DNA of 64,000 nucleotides from Polyangium mundeleinium (GCF_028369105.1 NZ_JAQNDO010000001.1:3341001-3405000); one strand, 5' to 3'; counted from the stretch's first letter, positions 27,406 to 37,353 are shown. Notes: generated by a model from the letters alone, not told the origin. Translations and numbers: made by a program.

Positions 27406-28119
27406 CTACTTCTTGAACTTGCTCAGGTGCGTGATGAACCAACGGCCCTGCCACGAGATGATCACGCGCACCTCGAGCGACTCCGTCTTCTCGCCGATCC
27501 GGTAGCGGAGCTTTCCGCGGAAGGTGCGGTAGTAGCCGATCTTGTTGCCCTCGTCGCCGGGCGGCACCCACTTCGGCTTGGAGCCGAGCTCGAAGCCCTC
27601 GAACGTCGCGCCCTCCCAGGACTTGCGCTTCTTGTGCAGGGCGTGGATGTCGCGCGCGTAGGTCCGGTGAAGCTGGTCCCAGTACTTGTCGGGGCCCTTC
27701 ACGTCCTTCAGCGAGATGAAGGGCTCCTTCGGGAACCAGAACGACTCGCCGCGCGCCGGATCATCGTTCACGATCGCGTCGAAGAGCGCGGCCGCGCGCT
27801 TCTGCAGCTCCTCGCTGCTCTCCGGCGGCAGGACCTTGTTGTCCGCCACGTAAGGCGCCGCGACCTCGGCCGCGTCGTTGCCCGCGTCCGAGAGCTCGGC
27901 CCTGGTGTCGCCGGACGAAGCATCCGCGGATGGCGCCTCCGCGTCCGCCGCGCCGCCGTCTGCGACGAGGGGCGCAGGGGCGGGCGGCGGGGGCGCGGCG
28001 GCGCTCGCCGGGGGGGCCGTCATTTCTCTTTTGGGAGGCTCGGAGGGCGCCTGCGCGCTCGTGCATGCGGTGAGCACGACGAGCGCGAAGGCGCGCGGGA
28101 GCGCGAGGCCGTGGCGCAG
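27406..28119 (-). CDS. Lipoprotein with Ala/Pro-rich linker (CTG start likely)
   Basis: 237 residues if read from a CTG at 28119. That start gives a good lipoprotein signal (RHGLALPRAFALVVLTAC) with lipobox LTAC. The GTG at 28077 used by simple gene callers would leave only four residues before the lipid-accepting cysteine. A long Pro/Ala/Asp-rich linker follows, then a compact C-terminal domain of about 150 residues (DPARGESFWFPKEPF, YWDQLHRTYARDIHALHKK, GYYRTFRGKLRYRIGEK, VIISWQGRWFITHLSKF). The family is not recognised; an envelope protein is expected. It begins 4 bases after the OmpA-family gene stop, so the two are an operon. Confidence 0.65.
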   Translation of the reverse strand: MRHGLALPRAFALVVLTACTSAQAPSEPPKREMTAPPASAAAPPPPAPAPLVADGGAADAEAPSADASSGDTRAELSDAGNDAAEVAAPYVADNKVLPPESSEELQKRAAALFDAIVNDDPARGESFWFPKEPFISLKDVKGPDKYWDQLHRTYARDIHALHKKRKSWEGATFEGFELGSKPKWVPPGDEGNKIGYYRTFRGKLRYRIGEKTESLEVRVIISWQGRWFITHLSKFKK

Positions 28120-28123
28120 GATG

Positions 28124-30823
28124 TTACTTGTCCCTCTCGAGGATGATGAGCTGCACGCGACGGTTCTTCGCGCGCTGCGCGCTCGTCACGTTCGGCCCGA
28201 GCGGCTTGTCCTGCCCGTAGCCCTTCGCCACGAGGCGCGAGGCGTCGACGCCGGCCGAGACGAGCCACGTCCGCACGGCCTGGGCGCGCTGCTCGCTGAG
28301 CGTCTGGTTGCGCTCGCGCGTGCCCGTGTTGTCCGTGTGGCCCTGGATCTCCATGCGCCGGATCTTCGGGTTCTGCTGCAGGACGTCCGCGATCTCCTCG
28401 AGCAGCGTGTTCGAGTCGCCGAGGATCTTCGCCGAGTCGCTCTCGAAGTGCACCTGCCGCGAGATCTTGATCTCGTTGCCCTGCACCTTGACGCTCGCGG
28501 CCCGCGCGGCCGGGCGCTTGTTCATCGCGAGCGAGACCTTCGCCTCGTCGTTCAGGCGCACGTCCGCGTCGCTCACGTGGTTCATGAAGCCTGCGGCCTC
28601 GGCGCGGATCTTCGTCGCGCCCAGGGGCAGATCGCGGAACGACACCGCGCCCTTGCCGTCGGCCGTCGCCGTCCGCTCCTTGCCCGTCGCGTCGACGATC
28701 CGCACGACCGCCGCGGGGATCGCGTCGCCCGTCTCGGCGTCACGCACGACCGCCGAGATCGCGCCGATCTTCGGCAGCGCTTCGAGCGCGCAGTCGACCT
28801 CCACGATCGACGGCCCTTGCTGCGGCGGAGGCGTCGCGGGGGCCGGCGCCGCGGGCGGCGGCGGCGTCGCGCCGGGCTGACCAAACGGCGCCGGCGGCGA
28901 GAACTGTCCCGGCGCGCCGAACTGACCCTGCGCGCCGAGTTGCCCCGGCTGCGCGCCGAACTGGCCCTGCGCGCCGAACTGCCCCTGCGGGTTGAACTGC
29001 CCCGGCGCGGGCTGCGCCGGCGGCGTCGGTTGCGCGGGCGCCTCGGCCTTCGGGAGCGTGGGCGGCGGCGGCGCGACCACGGTCGCCTGGCACGTCGCCG
29101 GCTTGTAGCCCGGCGCGCGCACCGAGAACGTGTACGTCCCCGGCTCGAGGTGACGCGTGAGGAACGTGCCGCCGGTGCTCGTCGCGAACGGCGGATCCTG
29201 GTTCCCCTCGATGGACACGATCGCGTCGGGGATCACGGCCTCGGGCTTGTTCGTCTCGTGCACCGTGCCGCGGACGAACGACTGCGGCGCCGGCAGGATC
29301 ACCGGCTCCGGCGGCGGCGGCGGCGGCGGAGGCGGCGGAGGCGGAGGCGGCGGCGGCACCTCCTTCGTGTCGTACGCGTACGCGAGCCCGAGGTAGACGG
29401 TCCACGGCGCTTGCGGCGCGATCTCCTCGACGAACACCGACGTCGCCGAGAGGCCGATGTCCACGGCCGCGTGCCCCGAGAGGCCGCGGAACGCCTTGCT
29501 GAACGGCGTCACGCGCGCGCCGATCGTGAGGCGCGAGGGCAGCCCCGCGTAGCCGGGGCCGCCGGCGGCTTGCGGATCATCCGCGCTGAAATCGGCGAGC
29601 CCGAGGCAAACGTCGCCGCGCGACACGCGGCCCGTATGACACTCGTAGCCTTGCCGGTTCACCGGGACGTCGACCGTGTACTCGACGTACGGCTGCGCGT
29701 ACCGGAAGGGCAGCTCCACGCCGATCCACGGCGTGAAGAAGTCGACGCGGTTGATCCCGAGCCCGAAGCGCTCGATACGCGAGATCGGCTGCCGATTGCG
29801 GCCGTCGCGGTATTCGAGTGCGCGTCCCTCCTCCACCTCGCGCACGAGCTGGCCGGAGTTGTCGACCTTGTAGCCGAGGTTCACGTTCACGCGCAGCGGG
29901 AAGCCTTGCCCGCCGGGCTTGCGGAAATCGGCGCTCGCGAGGGCGCGGAAGAACGCGCTCGTGCCTGCGCCCGAGACGCCCACGCTGCCCGTGCCGTTCA
30001 GCAGCATGAGCTGCGCCTCGGCGCCGAACGAGAAGTACGTGCCGACGCGCGAGGGCGTGAACAGCTTCAAGCCGAAGTTCGTGTCGCCGAGGACCTGCAG
30101 GAGCTGCGGCTTGCCTTGATCGTTCGAGTTCGCGTACGTGCGGATCGCCGCGAACGCTTCGAGGAACGAGAACGGCGTCGCGCTGAGCGCGAAGAACGCG
30201 CCGACGTGGCTCGACGCGTCCGCGAGGTTGTCGCGCGTGCAGGTGATCCGCTGGCCGGCTGCCGTCGACAGGTTCGGATCGCAGAGGAAGTTCGAGGTCG
30301 AGAAGAAGTCGCTGAGGAACGAGACGCGGAACGTCCCGGCCGCGCCCGAGCCGGCGTACGACGTGCGCAGGAGACCGGTCGAGCCGAACGTGTTCGGCTG
30401 CTCGATCAACGTCCGCGCGCGCTCCTCGAGCTCATCGACCTTCGGGGGCTCCACGGCCGTTTCGGGCGGCTGCTCGGGCGGGGTCGCGCCCTGCTGTCCT
30501 GGAGCCGGAGGGAGCTGTCCTGGAGCCGGAGGTTGCTGTCCTGGAGCCGGTTGGAACTGTCCTGGAGCCGGCTGGAACTGTCCCGGTTGCGGCTGGAACT
30601 GTCCCGGTGGCGGCTGGAACTGACCGGGCGGAGGCTGGAACTGTCCCGGTTGCGGCTGGAACTGTCCAGGTTGCGGCTGGAACTGCCCCGGCGGCGGCTG
30701 CGGGCCGAACGGCTGCTGCGCCTTCGCGTCCCCCGTGACCAGGAGGCAGAAGGCCATGGGAAGCGCGGTGAGCGCGACGAGCCGCAGCGGCTCGGCAAAG
30801 GAGGCGTTCTCAAGCGTACGCAT
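28124..30823 (-). CDS. OmpA-family protein with PGQFQP repeats, carboxypeptidase-regulatory-like domain and poly-Pro linker
   Basis: 899 residues: signal peptide, then about ten repeats of PGQFQPQ/PGQQPPA (about residues 45-110), a beta-rich region probably forming an outer-membrane barrel (about 150-480; LRTSYAGSGAAGTFRVSFLSD), a run of 16 prolines, a carboxypeptidase-regulatory-like beta domain (VRGTVHETNKPEAVIPDAIVSIEG), a second Gln/Gly/Phe repeat block, a second such beta domain, and a C-terminal OmpA peptidoglycan-binding domain (FESDSAKILGD, EIQGHTDNTGTRERN, NRRVQLIIL). It should be embedded in the outer membrane and anchor it to peptidoglycan. The repeats are coded by near-identical 21-base units. 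Confidence 0.88.
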   Translation of the reverse strand: MRTLENASFAEPLRLVALTALPMAFCLLVTGDAKAQQPFGPQPPPGQFQPQPGQFQPQPGQFQPPPGQFQPPPGQFQPQPGQFQPAPGQFQPAPGQQPPAPGQLPPAPGQQGATPPEQPPETAVEPPKVDELEERARTLIEQPNTFGSTGLLRTSYAGSGAAGTFRVSFLSDFFSTSNFLCDPNLSTAAGQRITCTRDNLADASSHVGAFFALSATPFSFLEAFAAIRTYANSNDQGKPQLLQVLGDTNFGLKLFTPSRVGTYFSFGAEAQLMLLNGTGSVGVSGAGTSAFFRALASADFRKPGGQGFPLRVNVNLGYKVDNSGQLVREVEEGRALEYRDGRNRQPISRIERFGLGINRVDFFTPWIGVELPFRYAQPYVEYTVDVPVNRQGYECHTGRVSRGDVCLGLADFSADDPQAAGGPGYAGLPSRLTIGARVTPFSKAFRGLSGHAAVDIGLSATSVFVEEIAPQAPWTVYLGLAYAYDTKEVPPPPPPPPPPPPPPPPEPVILPAPQSFVRGTVHETNKPEAVIPDAIVSIEGNQDPPFATSTGGTFLTRHLEPGTYTFSVRAPGYKPATCQATVVAPPPPTLPKAEAPAQPTPPAQPAPGQFNPQGQFGAQGQFGAQPGQLGAQGQFGAPGQFSPPAPFGQPGATPPPPAAPAPATPPPQQGPSIVEVDCALEALPKIGAISAVVRDAETGDAIPAAVVRIVDATGKERTATADGKGAVSFRDLPLGATKIRAEAAGFMNHVSDADVRLNDEAKVSLAMNKRPAARAASVKVQGNEIKISRQVHFESDSAKILGDSNTLLEEIADVLQQNPKIRRMEIQGHTDNTGTRERNQTLSEQRAQAVRTWLVSAGVDASRLVAKGYGQDKPLGPNVTSAQRAKNRRVQLIILERDK
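30490..30715 (-). repeat. Tandem 18-21 base coding repeats in the OmpA-family gene
   Basis: Units of the form TGGAACTGTCCCGGTTGCGGC (plus strand) recur about ten times with small changes, coding PGQFQPQ on the minus strand. Length variation by slippage is likely. It is coding, not CRISPR. Confidence 0.8.
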
Positions 30824-30993
30824 CGACCCTCGAAAGGCAGCAGGGGAGGGGTCTCTCCCCCCACGGGAGTGGACCGTCCTCGCTACGCGCGCCGTTGTAT
30901 CATTCCCATGAGAAAGCAGAAACTATCCGGTTGTGTCCTCGTACGGATCGGGACCACCCCGCGGGAAGGACCCCGTGCTAGGAAGGGGCCAGC

Positions 30994-32385
30994 ATGGGTT
31001 CCCGCGGCCGAATCCTGATCGTCGACGACGAGGCCAACGCGCGGGCTGCGCTCGCCGAGATCCTGCGTGAAGAGGGGTACACGACGGAGACGGCGGCCGA
31101 CGGCTTCAAGGCGCTCGGCAAGCTCGAAGAGTTCACGCCCGACGTCGTGCTGACCGACCTCAAGATGCCGGGCCTCGACGGGATCGGCCTCATGGAGAAG
31201 GCGCAGGAGTCGCGGACCACGGCGACGTTCGTGGTGATGACCGCGTTCGGCACCATCTCGAACGCGGTCGAGGCCGTCAAAAAAGGCGCCTACAACTACC
31301 TGACGAAGCCGCTCGACTTTCAGGTCCTCGAGGTCGTCGTCGAGCGCGCGGTCGAGCAAGCGCGCCTCCTCCAGGAGAACTCGCGCCTCCGGCAGAAGCT
31401 CCGCGAGCGCAACGCCTTCGGGCACGTGATCGCCTCGCACCCGAGCATGGTCAAGCTCCTCCGGCTCGTGGAGCAGGTCGCGCCGAGCCGCGCCAGCGTG
31501 CTCATCGTCGGCGAGACGGGCACGGGCAAGGAGCTCATCGCCGAGATGATCCACCGCGGCAGCCCCCGCGCGAAGGCGCCGCTCGTGCGTCTCAACTGCG
31601 CGGCGCTCAGCGAGTCGCTCCTCGAAAGCGAGCTCTTCGGCCACGAAAAAGGCGCGTTCACGGGCGCCGTCGGCCGGCGGGAAGGCCGCTTCGAGCAGGC
31701 GAGCGGCGGCACCTTGTTCCTCGACGAGGTCAGCGAGATCCCGCTCGCCACGCAGGTCAAGCTCCTGCGCTTCTTGCAGGAGCGCAGTTTCGAACGCGTC
31801 GGCGGCAACGAGACCTTGAAGGTCGACGTGCGCATCATCGCCGCGACGAACAAGGACCTCCGGCAGCGCATCTCGGAGGGCCACTTCCGCGAGGACCTCT
31901 ACTACCGGCTCAACGTGGTCACGCTGGAGATCCCGCCCCTCCGCCAGCGCGCGACCGACATCCCCGAGCTCGCGGCCTTCTTCCTCGGCCGGTACGCCGA
32001 GGAGAACGGCAAGCGCATCGAGGGGTTCACCGACGACGCGCTCGCGGCCCTCGCGGCGTACGCCTGGCCCGGCAACGTGCGCGAGCTCGAAAATGCGGTC
32101 GAGCGCGCCGTGGTCCTCTGCGACAGCCCGCGCGTCGAGCGGCGCCACCTGCCTGCTTCGCTCGACGTGGGCGGCGGCGAGGGCACGATGCCGCCGATCC
32201 CTGGCAGCACGATCTACGATCTGGAGAAGTACGCGATCCTCCGGACCCTGGAAGCGTGCAAGGGATCCACCTCGAAGGCCGCGACGATCCTCGGCATCAG
32301 CCCGCGCAAGATCCAGTACAAGCTCCACGAGTACACGAGCACCGTGCCCGGCGTGCGCCGGGAGGGCGGTGAAGAAGGCGCATGA
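30994..32385 (+). CDS. NtrC-family sigma-54 response regulator
   Basis: 463 residues: receiver domain (1-120) with phospho-acceptor Asp55 ([10 protein letters not shown]) and acidic Asp11-Asp12; AAA+ sigma-54 activator domain with Walker A GETGTGKE at 173-180, GAFTGA loop at 220-225, Walker B FLDEV; and a C-terminal Fis-type helix-turn-helix ([19 protein letters not shown]). It activates sigma-54 promoters after phosphorylation by an unseen histidine kinase. The ABC ATPase gene overlaps its stop (ATGA), indicating co-translation. It is divergent from the OmpA-family gene across 170 bases. Confidence 0.92.
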   Translation: MGSRGRILIVDDEANARAALAEILREEGYTTETAADGFKALGKLEEFTPDVVLTDLKMPGLDGIGLMEKAQESRTTATFVVMTAFGTISNAVEAVKKGAYNYLTKPLDFQVLEVVVERAVEQARLLQENSRLRQKLRERNAFGHVIASHPSMVKLLRLVEQVAPSRASVLIVGETGTGKELIAEMIHRGSPRAKAPLVRLNCAALSESLLESELFGHEKGAFTGAVGRREGRFEQASGGTLFLDEVSEIPLATQVKLLRFLQERSFERVGGNETLKVDVRIIAATNKDLRQRISEGHFREDLYYRLNVVTLEIPPLRQRATDIPELAAFFLGRYAEENGKRIEGFTDDALAALAAYAWPGNVRELENAVERAVVLCDSPRVERRHLPASLDVGGGEGTMPPIPGSTIYDLEKYAILRTLEACKGSTSKAATILGISPRKIQYKLHEYTSTVPGVRREGGEEGA

Positions 32386-33413
32386 GCGAGGCCGGGGCGA
32401 TCGACGCGGGCGGCGGCGCGGACAGCGGCGGCGCGGACAGCAGCGCGGCGGGGGAGAGCGCGGCCGCGGGCGAGACGTTGATCGAGGTGCGGGGCCTGAA
32501 AAAGACCTTCCGCGTGGGCTTCCTCGGCCGGCGCGTCGAGGCGGTGAAGGGCGTCGACTTCGACGTCCGGCGCGGCGAGATCTTCGGCTTCCTCGGGCCG
32601 AACGGCGCGGGCAAGACGACGACGATCAAGATGCTGACGGGCCTCATCAAGCCCACGGGCGGCGAGGCGTTCCTCTTCGGCGCGCGCGTCCCGAGCGCGG
32701 AGGCGCGGCGCAGGATCGGGTTTCTGCCGGAGAACCCTTACGTCTACCCGTACCTGACCCCGCGCGAGTTCATCACGCTCTGCGGCCGCCTCTCGGGCCT
32801 CACGGGCGCCGCGCTCGCGTCGCGCACGCAGGCGATGCTCGCGAAGGTGGGCATCGCGTACGCGGCCGATCGGCCGGCGCGCCGCCTCTCGAAGGGCATG
32901 CTGCAGCGGACGGGGCTCGCGGCGGCGCTCGTCTCGGATCCGGAGCTGCTCGTGCTCGACGAGCCGATGAGCGGCCTCGATCCGGTGGGACGCAAGGAAG
33001 TGCGTGATCTCATCCTCGAAGAGCGCGCGGCGGGCCGGACGATCTTCTTCTCGACGCACATCCTGAGCGACGTCGAGGCGATGTGTGATCGCGTGGCCAT
33101 CCTGCGCGAGGGGCGGGTCGTCGTGGGTGGCGCGCTCCGCAAGCTCCTGCGCGGCGACGTGCTTCGAACGGACGTGACGCTCGCGGGCGCGAGCGAGACG
33201 CTGCGTCGATCGTTCGAGGAGCAAGGACACGTCGTGCGGACACGCGCGGACGTGGTCGTCGTGGAGATCGAGGGCGAGAAGCAGGTCGGCGACGTGCTGC
33301 GGGCGGCGCTCGACGAGGGCGCGCAGGTCCTCGAGGTCGTCCCGCGGCGCGAGACGCTCGAGGACCTCTTCATGCGCCGGGCGCTCTCGCAGGGGCTTGC
33401 CCGCGAGGATTGA
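32382..33413 (+). CDS. ABC transporter ATP-binding protein without adjacent permease
   Basis: 343 residues: an Ala/Gly/Asp-rich N-terminal stretch of about 33 residues, then an ABC ATPase domain with Walker A GPNGAGKT, signature RLSKGMLQR, Walker [13 protein letters not shown] and a switch histidine (FFSTHILSD). The C-terminal 90 residues match the regulatory tail of the DrrA/CcmA-like exporters. ABC exporters of this class normally have a permease gene immediately downstream; none follows here. The start overlaps the NtrC regulator stop as ATGA. The last 44 bases overlap the 3' end of the opposite-strand GFA gene. Confidence 0.9.
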   Translation: MSEAGAIDAGGGADSGGADSSAAGESAAAGETLIEVRGLKKTFRVGFLGRRVEAVKGVDFDVRRGEIFGFLGPNGAGKTTTIKMLTGLIKPTGGEAFLFGARVPSAEARRRIGFLPENPYVYPYLTPREFITLCGRLSGLTGAALASRTQAMLAKVGIAYAADRPARRLSKGMLQRTGLAAALVSDPELLVLDEPMSGLDPVGRKEVRDLILEERAAGRTIFFSTHILSDVEAMCDRVAILREGRVVVGGALRKLLRGDVLRTDVTLAGASETLRRSFEEQGHVVRTRADVVVVEIEGEKQVGDVLRAALDEGAQVLEVVPRRETLEDLFMRRALSQGLARED

Positions 33414-33873
33414 ATCCCTCCCGGAATCGCTCGGCGAATTCTTTCATCAACGGTCCATACTCCGCGGGATCCGGAAACGCCTCGAAGCTGTGCACGGCGG
33501 GTGTGCTCGCCCAGGGTAGTTTTTCCCGGGTGCTCGTTTCGATGAACGGCCAGAACCAGCTCGGATCGTCGAGCATCGTCGCGCGGACGATGACGAGCGT
33601 GTCCATGCCGGGGGGCCGGTTGAACATCCAGCTCTTGCAATACGGGCAATAGAAATGGCGGACCGGGCCGTGGAGCGCGCCGATCACGGGCTCGCCCTGC
33701 GTCACCTGAAAGCCGTCGCTCGGAAGCAGAATGCTGAGCGAAAAGGCGCTGCCGCTCATCCGCTGGCAGCCGCTGCAGTGGCAGGCCAGCGTGACCATCG
33801 GCGGGGCCGTGATCTGGAGCCGGACCTGACCACAACGACATCCGCCTTCCCAAGGCAATTTCCAATCGCTCAT
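33370..33873 (-). CDS. GFA/CENP-V family zinc-binding protein
   Basis: 167 residues with the three cysteine motifs of the GFA (glutathione-dependent formaldehyde-activating-like) family: [17 protein letters not shown] and YCPYCKSW, expected to bind zinc. The family name derives from one enzyme adding formaldehyde to glutathione, but most members have unknown substrates. No signal peptide. Its last 44 bases are antisense to the 3' end of the ABC ATPase gene; both reading frames stay coding there, so one carries constrained sequence in the overlap. Confidence 0.85.
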   Translation of the reverse strand: MSDWKLPWEGGCRCGQVRLQITAPPMVTLACHCSGCQRMSGSAFSLSILLPSDGFQVTQGEPVIGALHGPVRHFYCPYCKSWMFNRPPGMDTLVIVRATMLDDPSWFWPFIETSTREKLPWASTPAVHSFEAFPDPAEYGPLMKEFAERFREGFNPRGQAPARAPGA

Positions 33874-34048
33874 CTCGCCTCCCGTTCGGGGATGTGTGGC
33901 AGGTTTGCCTGGCAGTCAAGGCATTGGCGGCGCGTGGCTGGGATCGACGGCTCGCTCGGGTGGTCGGCGTGGGGTTCGGACACCGTCCGATTCACGGTGC
34001 GGCGCACGCCGAAGGCCGCGCTAGGCTCGCCGCCTTCCTGGAGGAATC

Positions 34049-34564
34049 ATGCGCTTTTGGCTTCGATCGCTCGTCCTTCTCTCCCTCACCTCGGGCCTGC
34101 TCGCCTGCGGGGATGATTCGAACCCGAACGGCCCGGGCGGCGACTGCACCTGCTCCGTGTCGATCCAAGACGACGCGCGGGACCTTGCGTGCGGCGAGGC
34201 GGCGTGTGTCGGGCCGATCGACGACGACCGGTGGGTGACCTGTGGCGAGGGTGGCTCGGTCATCGGAAACAGGCTTTGCATTCTCGATCGCTGGGAGGCG
34301 ACCACGGCCAAGGCGTTCGACTGCGACGGCCGGCAGACCTGCGCCCCCGGCACGTATTGCGTCGTTCGCGCCGGCGAGCCGCCGCGGCAGACCGAGTGCA
34401 GGCCCGTTCCCGCCGGGTGTACGCCGACGACGAACGGCAGCGACTTCTGCGATTGTTTCGAGTCGGATACGATGATGGCTGGCGTCTGTAGCGGTGCGAG
34501 CCCCGGGATCTGGAGCTGCGATTACACCGATCCGCACGCGATGACGGTCTTCTGCAACGATTGA
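34049..34564 (+). CDS. Small Cys-rich lipoprotein
   Basis: 171-residue lipoprotein. Signal peptide with lipobox LLACG, then a cysteine-rich domain (CTCSVSIQ, LACGEAACVGPI, CAPGTYCVV, DFCDCFE) with about 18 cysteines, probably disulphide-bonded in the periplasm or outside. GGAGG sits 6 bases before the ATG. No named family is recognised. It converges on the TetR gene. Confidence 0.8.
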   Translation: MRFWLRSLVLLSLTSGLLACGDDSNPNGPGGDCTCSVSIQDDARDLACGEAACVGPIDDDRWVTCGEGGSVIGNRLCILDRWEATTAKAFDCDGRQTCAPGTYCVVRAGEPPRQTECRPVPAGCTPTTNGSDFCDCFESDTMMAGVCSGASPGIWSCDYTDPHAMTVFCND

Positions 34565-34580
34565 GCCCCACGAAGCAGGC

Positions 34581-35201
34581 TCAACTCGGGAACAGCAGCC
34601 GCAATGCGACCCGGGCGACGTGATCTTCCACGATCCGACGCCCGGCTTCGCCTCCCACACCCGCGATTTGCTCGAGGTCCGCGTCCGCGAGGAGCGCGAG
34701 GTGCATGATGAGGCCGGTCATCGTCTGGATCGTCAGCCGCGCCTCGGTGACGCCGAGCCCGCCCATGTTCCCGAGCAGCGACGCGAACGCGTCGAGCATG
34801 GGCCCGCGCACGTGCCGGGCCCGCTGGGGTTCGAGCTGCCCGAGCTCGGCGTTGAGCCGCGCGCGTAACTTGAGGCTGTGCCGCTCCGAGACCGCGAATC
34901 CGTAGATCCGCCGCGCCGCCTGCTCGATCCCGAAACGTGCGTCCGGTTGGGTGGTGAGCGGCGCGAGCTCGACGACCAGCGCGCCGAACCGCGCGTAATA
35001 CGCGTCGAGGCACGCTTCGAGCAGGCTCTCCTTGGTCGGAAAATAATAGTGAATCGTCCCCAGGCTCACGCCCGCGCGCGTCGCGACCTGCCGGACCGAC
35101 ACGTCGACCTCGCACTCGTCCGATTCCATCAGCTCCTGTCGCGCCGCGGCGACGATCCGGTTCCAGGTCTCCTCGGAGCAAGCATCCTTGGGGCGCACCA
35201 T
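34581..35201 (-). CDS. TetR/AcrR-family transcriptional regulator
   Basis: 206 residues. The N-terminal helix-turn-helix (VRQVATRAGVSLGTIHYYFPTKESLL, about residues 32-58) is diagnostic for TetR repressors; the rest is the ligand-binding helical domain. I place the start at ATG 35201, where the family N-terminus begins; a longer frame upstream is Arg/Ser-rich and lacks coding character. It would repress a nearby gene when no effector is bound; the target is unknown. It lies 37 bases downstream of the beta-propeller lipoprotein gene on the same strand. Confidence 0.9.
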   Translation of the reverse strand: MVRPKDACSEETWNRIVAAARQELMESDECEVDVSVRQVATRAGVSLGTIHYYFPTKESLLEACLDAYYARFGALVVELAPLTTQPDARFGIEQAARRIYGFAVSERHSLKLRARLNAELGQLEPQRARHVRGPMLDAFASLLGNMGGLGVTEARLTIQTMTGLIMHLALLADADLEQIAGVGGEAGRRIVEDHVARVALRLLFPS

Positions 35202-35238
35202 CGATGGCGCGGTAGCATACCCGCGCCCGATTTCCCGC

Positions 35239-36399
35239 TCAGAGCAGGCAAATGTGCGGCGGCGTGAAACCCTCGATCGCGAGGTGCACGATCGTCCCCC
35301 GATCGCCCACGAGAAACCCGTCCGTGAGCTCGTACGCGACATCGTGGAAATCCACCTCGAAGGGCAATTTCACCCGTTCGAGGGGCCTTTTTTCCGGGAG
35401 CCCCCTTCCCAGAAACCAGATCGTGCTCCGCCGTCCCACGGCCAGCGTCTCGCTGATCCCGCCCCAGTGGTTGCTCTCCACGGCGCGAATCTCTTCGCCC
35501 GACAAGACCGCATTCCCCTCCGGCCAGGGCGCGTACGAGGGCGGCGGCCTCGGCTCGGTTTGGTTCGGCTGCACGTACCTGAGCCAGATCCCGTCCCCCA
35601 TGACGTTCCCTTCCTCGTTGACCCGCAACGTCGCCTGCGTCGCCGGCGCACGCGGAATACACACGCGCTCCCCGTCCCGGGAGGCGCATTGCAGCATCGT
35701 CCCGCCCGCGCCCACGGCGCACACGTACGACCCGCAGATCCCGAGGCCATACAGATCCGCGGTCGTCCGCGTCTTGACGGTCCGCCAAACCCCCTCGCGC
35801 GACCGCTCCACCATCACGCCGCCCGCGCCCGCGGCCACGGTCGTGGCGCCGAGGTGGATCAATGCGAAGAGGTCCGCCGAGGTCCCCGTCTGTTCGGCCT
35901 GCCAAACCCCGTCGAGCCCCCGGACGACGGCGGCCCCCTTCGAGCCCACGGCGATGTAGGGCTTGTGTTTCCGGAGCTCTTCCGTGATGACCGTCCCGTC
36001 CTTGTCATGAGGCGCGGCGACGAGGGCATAGAGGTTCTCCGTCGTGCCCGGGTCCTCCTTTTGCCAGCCCGCCTTCGCGTCCCGCGTGAGCGCCGTCCCG
36101 TGGTCGCCCACGACGAGCACCCGCCCTCCGTGGATCATGTGGACGGCGCGCAGCGACTCCGTCGTGCCGCTGTCCTCCCGCTCGAATCGATAGAGGTAGC
36201 CCTGACGGGGTCCCCCGAAGTCGGTCTCCGCCAGATGCCGGATCTCGAAGGGTTTGGGATCGTGGCCCAGCGACGGGAGGGGTTGGGCCACGCCGGGCGA
36301 CGGACCACATCGATCCTCGGAGCTCGCGGGGACGTACGACGATCCACATGCCGGAAGGCCGAACAAGCTCGCGAGCACGAGCGCGCGCGCCGTCGTCAT
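35239..36399 (-). CDS. Secreted beta-propeller-like lipoprotein
   Basis: 386 residues: lipobox signal (GLPACGSS), then repeats of about 45 residues with GTTESLRAVHMI, VLVVGDHGTALT, GTTENLYALVAA, AVGSKGAAVVR and VCAVGAGGTML, the pattern of a BNR/YCF48-type beta-propeller. It probably binds partners on the outer face of the envelope. The ATG overlaps the upstream stop as ATGA. Operon order is coiled-coil protein, PPC-like lipoprotein, then this gene. Confidence 0.7.
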   Translation of the reverse strand: MTTARALVLASLFGLPACGSSYVPASSEDRCGPSPGVAQPLPSLGHDPKPFEIRHLAETDFGGPRQGYLYRFEREDSGTTESLRAVHMIHGGRVLVVGDHGTALTRDAKAGWQKEDPGTTENLYALVAAPHDKDGTVITEELRKHKPYIAVGSKGAAVVRGLDGVWQAEQTGTSADLFALIHLGATTVAAGAGGVMVERSREGVWRTVKTRTTADLYGLGICGSYVCAVGAGGTMLQCASRDGERVCIPRAPATQATLRVNEEGNVMGDGIWLRYVQPNQTEPRPPPSYAPWPEGNAVLSGEEIRAVESNHWGGISETLAVGRRSTIWFLGRGLPEKRPLERVKLPFEVDFHDVAYELTDGFLVGDRGTIVHLAIEGFTPPHICLL

Positions 36400-37316
36400 G
36401 GCTTCACCTCCTCGGCGTCGATCACGTAGGCCCCGACGAGCCGGGCCGCGTCGAGCTGGCTGCCGCTCCGGTTCCGCTCGCCGAGCTGCGGCGAATCCAG
36501 CACCACGAAATGGTCTCCCGCCGGCAGATCGGCCGTGACCTCCACCTCGTATTGCCCCGCGTCCGCGCGCGCGCAGGCGACCGGTTTCCCATGACAACCG
36601 CTCCGGATCTCCAGCGCCGGCTGGAAATGCGCCGCCGCGCGCAGACGAATGCGCGCCGGCGCGTCGAGGGAGATCCGATGCACCGAGCCGCCGCCGACGA
36701 GGCCACACGAGGCGCGCGCGCCCCCCGACTTCGATTCGAACATTCCGTAGGCGCGTTCGCCCGGACGCACGAGCGGCGCATTCGCGCAGAGCGGCGCGAC
36801 GAGCGCGGGCTCCTCGGGGCGGACCACCGCGGTCTTCGAGGTGTCGCGATCGACGCGGAGCGTGTACGTCCCCGCCTCGTCCCAGAGGTTTCCATCGACG
36901 ACGACCCAGTAGGCATCGGGGTCGAGCGGAATTGACAGCGTCGCCTTTCCGCCCGCCCGCGCGGCCTTGCAGCCGATCCCGAAGTGACCCGGCCCCGTTT
37001 TGTCCTTTTTCTGGATCTGGATCACGCCGTCGAAGGACGCGGGGACGAATTCGAATCGGTAGCTCGCCGTCTCGCGCACCTCGAAGCCGTAGAGGTGATC
37101 GAGATCCTGACCCACGCGCCCGCCGTTCTTGCAGGTCGAGCCGCCGCTATGGTCCGGCGAGCGCGTGTCGCCGCGCGAAACCTTGCCGAGTTCGAGGATC
37201 CTCTTCGGTTCGGTGAGGGTCGGCGTATCCGGCGTCCTGTTGAGCCGCGGAATGTTCGAGCAGGCCGAGAGGACGAGGAACAGCGCGGCGAGCAGGGGCG
37301 CAGGAGAGCTTCTCAT
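36396..37316 (-). CDS. Lipoprotein with two PPC-like beta domains
   Basis: 306 residues. Signal peptide with lipobox VLSAC. Two beta-sandwich segments follow, each with the pattern of bacterial pre-peptidase C-terminal domains (YRFEFVPASFDGVIQIQKK...AYWVVVDG; RIRLRAAAHFQPALEIR...GDHFVVLDSP). Paired cysteines may be disulphides. ATG at 37316 begins the signal peptide. The stop overlaps the start of the beta-propeller gene (ATGA). Function unknown; probably a carbohydrate- or protein-binding envelope protein. Confidence 0.65.
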   Translation of the reverse strand: MRSSPAPLLAALFLVLSACSNIPRLNRTPDTPTLTEPKRILELGKVSRGDTRSPDHSGGSTCKNGGRVGQDLDHLYGFEVRETASYRFEFVPASFDGVIQIQKKDKTGPGHFGIGCKAARAGGKATLSIPLDPDAYWVVVDGNLWDEAGTYTLRVDRDTSKTAVVRPEEPALVAPLCANAPLVRPGERAYGMFESKSGGARASCGLVGGGSVHRISLDAPARIRLRAAAHFQPALEIRSGCHGKPVACARADAGQYEVEVTADLPAGDHFVVLDSPQLGERNRSGSQLDAARLVGAYVIDAEEVKP

Positions 37317-37353
37317 GACGTTTACGTCGCCATGCGACCCGGGACGGGGGCGT

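Noticed and set aside
30490-30715. CRISPR-like series of short repeats
   Set aside because: Repeats are contiguous, 18-21 bases, without spacers, and code PGQFQP units in frame within the OmpA-family gene.
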